15,643 nt of DNA from Bacteroidota bacterium (GTDB lineage: Bacteria > Bacteroidota > Ignavibacteria > Kapaibacteriales > UBA2268). The stretch covers positions 1-15,643 of the forward strand of contig DAHXMP010000070.1 in assembly GCA_027371665.1 (NCBI GenBank). Direction: 5' to 3'. The position numbers and the translations under genes are program-made. This document shows positions 7,881 to 13,163 of the stretch, piece after piece; position 1 is the first letter of the stretch; the number at the start of each line of letters is the position of its first letter. Under the pieces are notes generated by a model that was given only the letters and a program-made list of their open reading frames with translations, did no database searches and was not told the DNA's origin.

Positions 7881-8555
7881 ATGAAAAGTATAATTATAGC
7901 AATTGACGGCCCTGCCGGTTCAGGGAAATCTACAACGGCTAAAATAGTTGCTGAAAAACTCGGCTATGTTTATATTGACACAGGGGCTATGTATCGTGCA
8001 GTAACGCTTGCCTGGCTTAGGCAGAATGATTTGTTGGAAGAGAATTTGATATGCAGTATGCTTACAGGTATAAATATAAAACTTAAAACTTCTGAAAACG
8101 GTCAGAAAACATTTTTGAATAACGAAGATGTCAGTGAAGAAATCCGCAAACCCGGGGTTACTAAATTTGTCAGTCCCATCAGTGCAATTGGCTGTGTCCG
8201 TGAGAAGCTTGTGGAAATGCAAAGAAAGCTGGGGGAAAACGGGGGAGTTGTCATGGATGGCAGGGATATCGGGACGGTTGTCTTTCCAAATGCGGAACTG
8301 AAAATTTTTCTTGTAGCTTCTGTCGAGGCAAGAGCCAAAAGAAGATACCTTGAACTTTATTCGAAAGGATTCCTGGAGTCCGAAGAAAATATTAAAATTC
8401 AAATAATAGAACGCGATAAATTTGACAGTTCAAGGAAAATTAGCCCTCTGATGAAAGCACATAATGCGGTCGAAGTTGATACTTCAAGCCTGACAATAGC
8501 CGAACAAACCAATAGGGTTCTTAATCTTGCACTTGAAATAATAAATTTGCAATAA
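7881..8555 (+). CDS. cmk: (d)CMP kinase (cytidylate kinase)
   Basis: This 224-residue enzyme has the usual bacterial Cmk length. It phosphorylates CMP and dCMP with ATP in pyrimidine nucleotide synthesis. The Walker A loop GPAGSGKST lies at 10-18, followed by YIDTGAMYRAVTLAW. The CMP-binding and family motifs VSPISAIGCVREKLVEMQR and GGVVMDGRDIGTVVFPNAE are both present. So is the LID region with RDKFDSSRKISPLMKAHNAVEVDTS, in which the usual Asp of the AxDA motif is His. No frameshift or missing catalytic residue is visible. The ATG is not preceded by a clear Shine-Dalgarno sequence. ispH follows after 120 bases on the same strand, an arrangement also known from other bacteria in which cmk and ispH are neighbours or fused. 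Confidence 0.97.
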   Translation: MKSIIIAIDGPAGSGKSTTAKIVAEKLGYVYIDTGAMYRAVTLAWLRQNDLLEENLICSMLTGINIKLKTSENGQKTFLNNEDVSEEIRKPGVTKFVSPISAIGCVREKLVEMQRKLGENGGVVMDGRDIGTVVFPNAELKIFLVASVEARAKRRYLELYSKGFLESEENIKIQIIERDKFDSSRKISPLMKAHNAVEVDTSSLTIAEQTNRVLNLALEIINLQ

Positions 8556-8675
8556 ATTTATTTCATTGTTTTTCGTCATAATTACTATAAGACTTTGTTT
8601 TTTTTCAAATATTTGCGTAATTTTAGACGTAACTAAATTTATTATTAATTATACTTTGATTTTTTCTCCGAAAAA

Positions 8676-9581
8676 ATGATAATAACGATTGATGATTCAG
8701 CTGGCTTTTGCTGGGGAGTTGTAAAGACAATTGATAAAGTTGAAGAAGTATTGAACAGCTCGCCGGATGAACAGGTTTATGTTCTTGGTGATATAATTCA
8801 TAATCCACGGGAAATAGACCGTCTCAAAGCAAAAGGATTAAAAACTATTACTCATTCAAACCTGCGGAATCTATCGGAAAAACCTGCCAAAGTTATTATC
8901 AGAGCTCATGGTGAACCGCCTTCGACATATAAGATGGCGGAGGACATGAAGCTTAATATTATTGATGCTACCTGTCCGCTTGTTCAGGCACTTCAAAACA
9001 GAATTCGTAAAGCTTATGAAGAAGGAAGCCAGATTGTTATTTTCGGAAAAAAAGACCATGCCGAAGTTATTGGTTTGAGGGGGGTGTGTAACGATGATTG
9101 TATTGTCATCAAATCTGTTGATGAGGCAATTGAAAATGTAGATTTCAGCCGTAAGACAATTTTATTTTCACAAACCACAATGGAAAAATCAGCATTCTTT
9201 GAAATTAAAAATGTTCTTGAAAACAGAGTGAAGGATTTTACGGACGGGGGAGATACAAAGGATTTATTTATCACAAAAAATACTCTGTGCAAATATGTTT
9301 ATGGCAGAGAAGATAAACTGATGGAATTTGCTGCTAACAATAATGTCGTGCTTTTTGTTGCCGGAAGGAATTCCTCGAATGGCAAAAGCCTTTTTCATAT
9401 TTGTCGGCAGGTTAATTCAAAAACTTACTTCATCGAGGACATAAGTGAAATTGACTACTCCTGGCTTTATGGTGCAGAAAAACTTGGGATTACCGGTGCA
9501 ACAAGCACTCCTCAATGGTATATGGAATCTGTTAAAGATGTGCTTGAAAAAAAGTACAACATGATAGCTGCAAAAATTTAG
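8676..9581 (+). CDS. ispH: 4-hydroxy-3-methylbut-2-enyl diphosphate reductase
   Basis: This 301-residue iron-sulfur enzyme makes IPP and DMAPP from HMBPP in the last step of the MEP isoprenoid pathway. The three cluster-ligand cysteines are Cys12 (GFCWGVVKTI), Cys100 (IDATCPLV) and Cys205 (NTLCKYVYGRED). Substrate-binding histidines are His42 (GDIIHNP), His78 (IIRAHGEPPS) and His128 (KKDHAEVIGLRG), and Glu130 matches the catalytic Glu. SQTTMEKSAFF, GRNSSNGKSL and TGATSTPQW complete the signature. The N-terminus MIITIDDSAGFCWGV is the short Bacteroidetes-like form, with no S1 domain fused at the C-terminus. No ribosome site is obvious before the ATG. It is followed by a weak intrinsic terminator, so the downstream secreted-protein genes are probably a separate unit. 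Confidence 0.97.
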   Translation: MIITIDDSAGFCWGVVKTIDKVEEVLNSSPDEQVYVLGDIIHNPREIDRLKAKGLKTITHSNLRNLSEKPAKVIIRAHGEPPSTYKMAEDMKLNIIDATCPLVQALQNRIRKAYEEGSQIVIFGKKDHAEVIGLRGVCNDDCIVIKSVDEAIENVDFSRKTILFSQTTMEKSAFFEIKNVLENRVKDFTDGGDTKDLFITKNTLCKYVYGREDKLMEFAANNNVVLFVAGRNSSNGKSLFHICRQVNSKTYFIEDISEIDYSWLYGAEKLGITGATSTPQWYMESVKDVLEKKYNMIAAKI

Positions 9582-9629
9582 TCTTCTTTACCTGTTTTCT
9601 TAAATTTTCATTTCTTTATTTTTTTTATA

Positions 9630-9661
9630 TTTTTTCCGATAAATATCAGGAAAAAATTTTT
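9630..9661 (+). terminator. Weak intrinsic terminator candidate after ispH
   Basis: The left arm TTTTTTCCGATA (9630-9641) pairs with TATC (9644-9647) and, after a bulged A, GGAAAAAA (9649-9656). A run of five T follows. It begins 48 bases after the ispH stop. The stem is mostly A-T with only three G-C pairs, so strength is doubtful. Confidence 0.4.
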
Positions 9662-9749
9662 ATAATTCCTTTTTCTCTGTAATTATTGCCGGTTCAATTT
9701 CACTGGAAGCAAGATAGACATTATGCTCGATAAATGTAGACAGCGTCAT
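9660..9749 (-). pseudogene. Possible small ORF or gene remnant, unknown
   Basis: On the minus strand a frame reads MTLSTFIEHNVYLASSEIEP, then AIITEKKEL and a stop: 29 residues from the ATG at 9749. The frame stays open upstream, without a better start, for about 25 more codons (including IKFPSPQQVCIFC) before a TAG. The patch is visibly richer in G and C than the AT-rich sequence around it, and the translation looks like ordinary protein rather than a low-complexity AT reading. I do not recognise a family. It may be the 3' end of a decayed gene or a very small gene, and it could also be chance. Confidence 0.25.
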
Positions 9750-9957
9750 ACAAAAAATACAGACTTGCTGAGGAGAAGGGAATTTTATAAAATTAAATAT
9801 TAATAAATAATTATGTAGTATAAACTATGACATAAAAATCATTTTTTATACTATTGCCCAACCCCCCAGTTTTTTTTAAATTAAGCTCTATTTGATGATA
9901 ATAACTTTCTTATAAATTCAATTAATATAATTTTTTTTCAATTCAGAGGATGTTATT

Positions 9958-10467
9958 ATGAAAAGAAAAGCTCCTATTTTGTTGTTGATTATATGTTCAT
10001 TTTTCTTAAATTTTAATTTTATATTTAGCAATGTAGCTCCTCCGTATCGAGGTGATGGAAAACAGTGTTCTCCTCCATGTTGTAAAAAAATCTTTGTCAC
10101 AAATCAAGAATCGATAATATTATATTATTGTACATTGGATTACCCAAGGTGTATGGCTTATTGTATTGTTTGTTGTGGTATTGAAACATCACCTGGGCAA
10201 TGGATATATGATCATAGAACATGTGGTCATTATAGATGTACATGGGAAGGTGTATGTGTAGTTAAGGATTTTCCAGTTAGCAGTAGTATTTGCGATGGAT
10301 TTGGATACAATCAAAATATATTATGTTTTGAATTATGTAGTAATATAAATATCTGTGATCAAACAACTTTTTCTGAATGTCATCCACCAGGAGTTTATGA
10401 TCCTATGAATTGTTCATTTATAACAGTATTTGATGAATATTGCATACCTTGTCCTGATTCCTATTAA
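9958..10467 (+). CDS. Secreted cysteine-rich protein, unknown function
   Basis: This 169-residue protein has a clear signal peptide: MKRKA, then a hydrophobic core to about residue 24, with probable cleavage near IFS-NVAPP. The mature part of roughly 145 residues carries 19 cysteines, many paired or clustered (QCSPPCCKK, MAYCIVCCG, CGHYRCTWEGVC, CFELC, CIPCPDSY). This suggests a disulfide-stabilised exported or surface protein. I recognise no known domain and see no T9SS sorting domain of its own. AGAGGA seven bases before the ATG is a good ribosome site, one of the better ones in the window. A gene for a T9SS-sorted protein starts 25 bases after the stop, so the two are probably co-transcribed. 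Codons favour A/T at third positions far more than in the metabolic genes, which suggests a fast-evolving or acquired accessory gene. Odd cysteine number leaves one free thiol or an intermolecular bond. Confidence 0.75.
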   Translation: MKRKAPILLLIICSFFLNFNFIFSNVAPPYRGDGKQCSPPCCKKIFVTNQESIILYYCTLDYPRCMAYCIVCCGIETSPGQWIYDHRTCGHYRCTWEGVCVVKDFPVSSSICDGFGYNQNILCFELCSNINICDQTTFSECHPPGVYDPMNCSFITVFDEYCIPCPDSY

Positions 10468-10492
10468 GTTAATTTAAAATTATGGTGATAAA

Positions 10493-11833
10493 ATGTTGAA
10501 ATTATTAAAAGTATTAATTCAAATAATAATATTTATTTATTTAAGTATAAACCTACTAGCTCAATGTGATTCAAGTAAAGCAATTTTTCCTATTACTCTC
10601 GAAAACGCAAAATATCTCCGTTACATGTACTATCAGAATAATTTTGATTCTGCTGAAGTAAATTATATTCTTGGGGAATTCAGACTTAAAAATGGAAGTT
10701 CTGTGACGAGGATTAATGTTGCAAGGAAAATGGCACATGAATTTATTTATATTCAGGGAGATTCTATTCACCAGGGTGAGGATTCTGTCTTGATAAATTA
10801 TGGAGTTTCTGAAACATTTACTTACCCGCAAAACAGTCAATTAGAATTCTATCGGGAATTAACATCATCAGCTCCATGTAGTTACCCTCTCAATAATGAT
10901 ACTACCAAATGGCTGGGTGGTTCAGGTGATTGGAAAGACGGATTTTGGGCTATTGGTATGGGAAGGATATTGGATAATTCTCAATTTGTCTTGCAATTAG
11001 TCAGAAAATCTGATAACTTAGTAGTAGCTATCCTCGATTCTGTGGGTGTGGCACCAAATCCAAATTCTGTATTAGCTCAAAGGTATGGTACTGAGCCCGA
11101 TACAAACAACCATATTATGAATTTGCCGGATAGTTTTGCCGGAAGACAGGTTTACTTAAGAGTTTCTCCAAGGAGAACAGGTACAACTGCTTATGGTATG
11201 AATTTTAAAGTTATATCAACTTGTATAAACTATTCACTATTATACGACTATAAATATATAACACGTAACAATTGTACGGAATCACAAATCAATTATTTTT
11301 CTTCCGAATTTTTTAGTCAGTTAATCAATTATTGTGATAGTGTAAAAAATGCAACAGGTTTTTTGCCTGGTTATATATCGGTATATAATAAATGTTTAAC
11401 TAAAGAGCAGGATTCAATATTTAATTATACTTATTTTGAACAAATAGTAAGACCATCAGGGGATACTATATACGTTGAAAAAAGCAACGACTCATTATTT
11501 AGAGAAAGAAGATTGTATATTAATGATACCGAACTCAAAAACAGGATAAATGAAAATTTAGTAAAAATAATTTCCTTATATCCGAATCCTGTTACAAAAG
11601 GTAAGCTGAATATCTCATTGGACTGCAAAAATGAGTTAAATGCAGGATTTGAAGTTTTCACATTAGATGGTAAATATATAGGTAAATACTGGAATGGAAG
11701 ATTAACACCAGGGCTTTCAAATTATATGATAAATGTTTCAGATATATCTGGCGGCACGTATTTTTTGGCAATAATAAATGATAACAACGAAGTAATCGGA
11801 TTGAGCAAGTTAATCATGGTAAATACAAAATAA
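10493..11833 (+). CDS. Secreted protein with T9SS type A C-terminal sorting domain
   Basis: This 446-residue exported protein starts with a signal peptide (KLLKVLIQIIIFIYLSINLLA, cut before QCDSSK). It ends in a type IX secretion sorting domain at about residues 360-446: ISLYPNPVTKGKLNIS, then FEVFTLDGKYIGKYWNG, LTPGLSNYMINVSDISGGTY and a short final strand. Such domains direct transport across the outer membrane and are then removed or attached at the surface. The middle is beta-rich (VLQLVRKSDNLVVAILDS and QVYLRVSPRRTG), like jelly-roll or beta-sandwich passenger domains. No catalytic motif is recognised, so the function is unknown. GGTGA just upstream supports the ATG. The gene follows the cysteine-rich secreted protein by 25 bases and shares its AT-rich codon use. 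A strong hairpin with a T8 tract lies ten bases after its stop. Confidence 0.85.
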   Translation: MLKLLKVLIQIIIFIYLSINLLAQCDSSKAIFPITLENAKYLRYMYYQNNFDSAEVNYILGEFRLKNGSSVTRINVARKMAHEFIYIQGDSIHQGEDSVLINYGVSETFTYPQNSQLEFYRELTSSAPCSYPLNNDTTKWLGGSGDWKDGFWAIGMGRILDNSQFVLQLVRKSDNLVVAILDSVGVAPNPNSVLAQRYGTEPDTNNHIMNLPDSFAGRQVYLRVSPRRTGTTAYGMNFKVISTCINYSLLYDYKYITRNNCTESQINYFSSEFFSQLINYCDSVKNATGFLPGYISVYNKCLTKEQDSIFNYTYFEQIVRPSGDTIYVEKSNDSLFRERRLYINDTELKNRINENLVKIISLYPNPVTKGKLNISLDCKNELNAGFEVFTLDGKYIGKYWNGRLTPGLSNYMINVSDISGGTYFLAIINDNNEVIGLSKLIMVNTK

Positions 11834-11837
11834 TTTT

Positions 11838-13034
11838 TCAGTTTCTGCCTGTTGAAGATATAAAAGATTTTGAAATAGGCAGAATTTTTTTTCTTTGTAT
11901 TATTATTATAAATAAGGCGATAATTACGTATAGAACAGATAAGATAATTCTGACATTTGTACCAACAAACAAGAATTGAATTAAAAACAGAGATAAAAGT
12001 ATTATCGAATCCCTGAGGCTGAGCTTCAGGTTCATAATAAAAGCAAAACCGAGAATTGACTGTGCGGCAGTCAGAACAAATTCCTCATTCTGGCGGATGT
12101 CGAGCGGCAGGGACAATCCTCCTCCTCCAATCATATAAGCTACGGGCAGGCTGCCGACAAGTAGCGTCCATTGATTTATTTTTGACGAAAGTAAAGTCCC
12201 CATCGCCTGGCTGCTCTTGTTCCTGTATGCATAAATAACAGCCACAATTAATTCAGGTGCTTCAGTAGCAGAGGGTGCTATCCACTGGACAAGAAGAAAT
12301 TCGTTGATTTTAAAAATCCTTCCCATCTCGAGCAAAGAATCCGCAAAAGGCTGTGCAGACATATAAACTAATCCTCCTGCAATTAAAAACATAGAATTTA
12401 CAGTAATGAACCTTTGGATTTTTGTCAGCGATTTCAAGCCGGCAGGCACACCAATTAAATCAGGGTCCTTCTGCTCCTGGGATGAAACTTTAAACATATA
12501 AAGGAAGAACAGGAAAATCAAAACGAAAGAATCGAACAATGCAATTTTCTTTAAGAATGGAATTATTAAGGAATAAATACAGGCAATGCCAAGAAAAGCA
12601 AGCTCTACTTTAGCTTTTGGTTCAAGTATAACCTGTGAAACTTTTTGTTTTTTTAATCTCCGGGCAAGTACAAAAGTAAATACTACAACAGGCCAACCGA
12701 TACCGATAAGAAGGCGGTTGCTTCCTGTCATGTTTGCAGCGGCATAATGTGTAAATTCAGGCTTACTGCCGGCTGTGAAGGCAAAGTACAGGTCGACGGC
12801 ATATTCGGGTAAGACTGCAATTAATGCAAGTATGGCAACGGCAAAACTTGCGGATATATCTATCTGTGCGGCCTCAGCCGCCCAAGAAAGCATGACGGCG
12901 GCAACGACAATTCCGGCACCAAATACGATTGTCATTATTATCGGGTCAGGATGTATGCTAAGAATTCTGAATAAAACGGTCGGGAACGCAAAGCTAATCG
13001 CTATTAAAATTCTTGTGAATGATTTCTTTATCAT
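11838..13034 (-). CDS. CaCA-family sodium/calcium (cation/proton) exchanger-like membrane protein
   Basis: This 398-residue, highly hydrophobic protein has about ten or eleven predicted membrane segments. Two pseudo-symmetric alpha repeats mark the calcium:cation antiporter superfamily. Repeat 1 contains AVLPEYAVDLYFA (73-85, with Glu77 in place of the GTSLPE pattern) and NMTGSNRLLIGIGWP (101-115). Repeat 2 contains APSATEAPELIVAVI (253-267) and SSKINQWTLLVGSLPVAY (283-300). A charged cytoplasmic loop (KKQKVSQVILEPKAK) separates the early helices from the middle ones. The family exchanges Ca2+ or other cations for Na+ or H+ across the inner membrane; the ion here cannot be told. The repeat motifs depart from the textbook GNxxGSNIxN and GTSLPEL forms, so this is a divergent branch. 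The stop codon is four bases from that of the T9SS gene. No ribosome site is evident. Confidence 0.82.
   Translation of the reverse strand: MIKKSFTRILIAISFAFPTVLFRILSIHPDPIIMTIVFGAGIVVAAVMLSWAAEAAQIDISASFAVAILALIAVLPEYAVDLYFAFTAGSKPEFTHYAAANMTGSNRLLIGIGWPVVVFTFVLARRLKKQKVSQVILEPKAKVELAFLGIACIYSLIIPFLKKIALFDSFVLIFLFFLYMFKVSSQEQKDPDLIGVPAGLKSLTKIQRFITVNSMFLIAGGLVYMSAQPFADSLLEMGRIFKINEFLLVQWIAPSATEAPELIVAVIYAYRNKSSQAMGTLLSSKINQWTLLVGSLPVAYMIGGGGLSLPLDIRQNEEFVLTAAQSILGFAFIMNLKLSLRDSIILLSLFLIQFLFVGTNVRIILSVLYVIIALFIIIIQRKKILPISKSFISSTGRN
11843..11892 (+). terminator. Intrinsic terminator of the T9SS-protein transcript
   Basis: The perfect 8-bp stem TTCTGCCT (11843-11850) / AGGCAGAA (11877-11884) encloses a 26-base AT-rich loop and is followed directly by eight T (11885-11892). 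It begins ten bases after the T9SS gene stop. The whole element lies within the last codons of the convergent exchanger gene, so those bases serve both purposes. The loop is longer than usual, which weakens the call slightly. Confidence 0.7.
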
Positions 13035-13124
13035 TAGTATAATTTTTTTTTAGTAAACGAAATCACAAAATTAATGATTTATAATTCAGTTTGATTTGCA
13101 TAACTGATGGAAGAAAAATTATTT

Positions 13125-13155
13125 GCCACCTGCACGCTTAATATGTACAGGTGGC
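13125..13155 (-). terminator. Hairpin terminator after the ChaN/M1 peptidase gene
   Basis: GCCACCTG (13125-13132) and CAGGTGGC (13148-13155) form a perfect 8-bp, GC-rich stem around a 15-base loop. The stem can be extended by two pairs past one mismatch. On the minus strand it begins eight bases after the peptidase stop codon and is followed by AAATAATTTTTC, a weak T-tract. Because the next minus-strand gene begins about 90 bases further on, it should separate the two transcripts. Confidence 0.6.
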
Positions 13156-13163
13156 TTTAGATT

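Larger units (their letters stand above)
9582..9957. other. 376-base intergenic region downstream of ispH
   Basis: This stretch holds a weak terminator hairpin near 9630-9661, an antisense ORF fragment between about 9660 and 9790, and then about 160 very AT-rich bases leading to the cysteine-rich protein gene. The last part includes a C6 run followed by a T8 run near 9862-9878. It must also contain the promoter of the cysteine-rich/T9SS gene pair, but no consensus promoter can be pointed out with confidence. Confidence 0.5.

Noticed and set aside
8650..8662. TACTTTG before ispH, resembling the Bacteroidetes -7 element TAnnTTTG
   Set aside because: It is one base short of the consensus and no TTTG element stands at the expected upstream distance.
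9862..9878. C6-then-T8 homopolymer run upstream of the secreted-protein genes as a phase-variation tract
   Set aside because: The run is short, lies about 80 bases before the start codon outside any coding region, and the single sequence shows no length variation.
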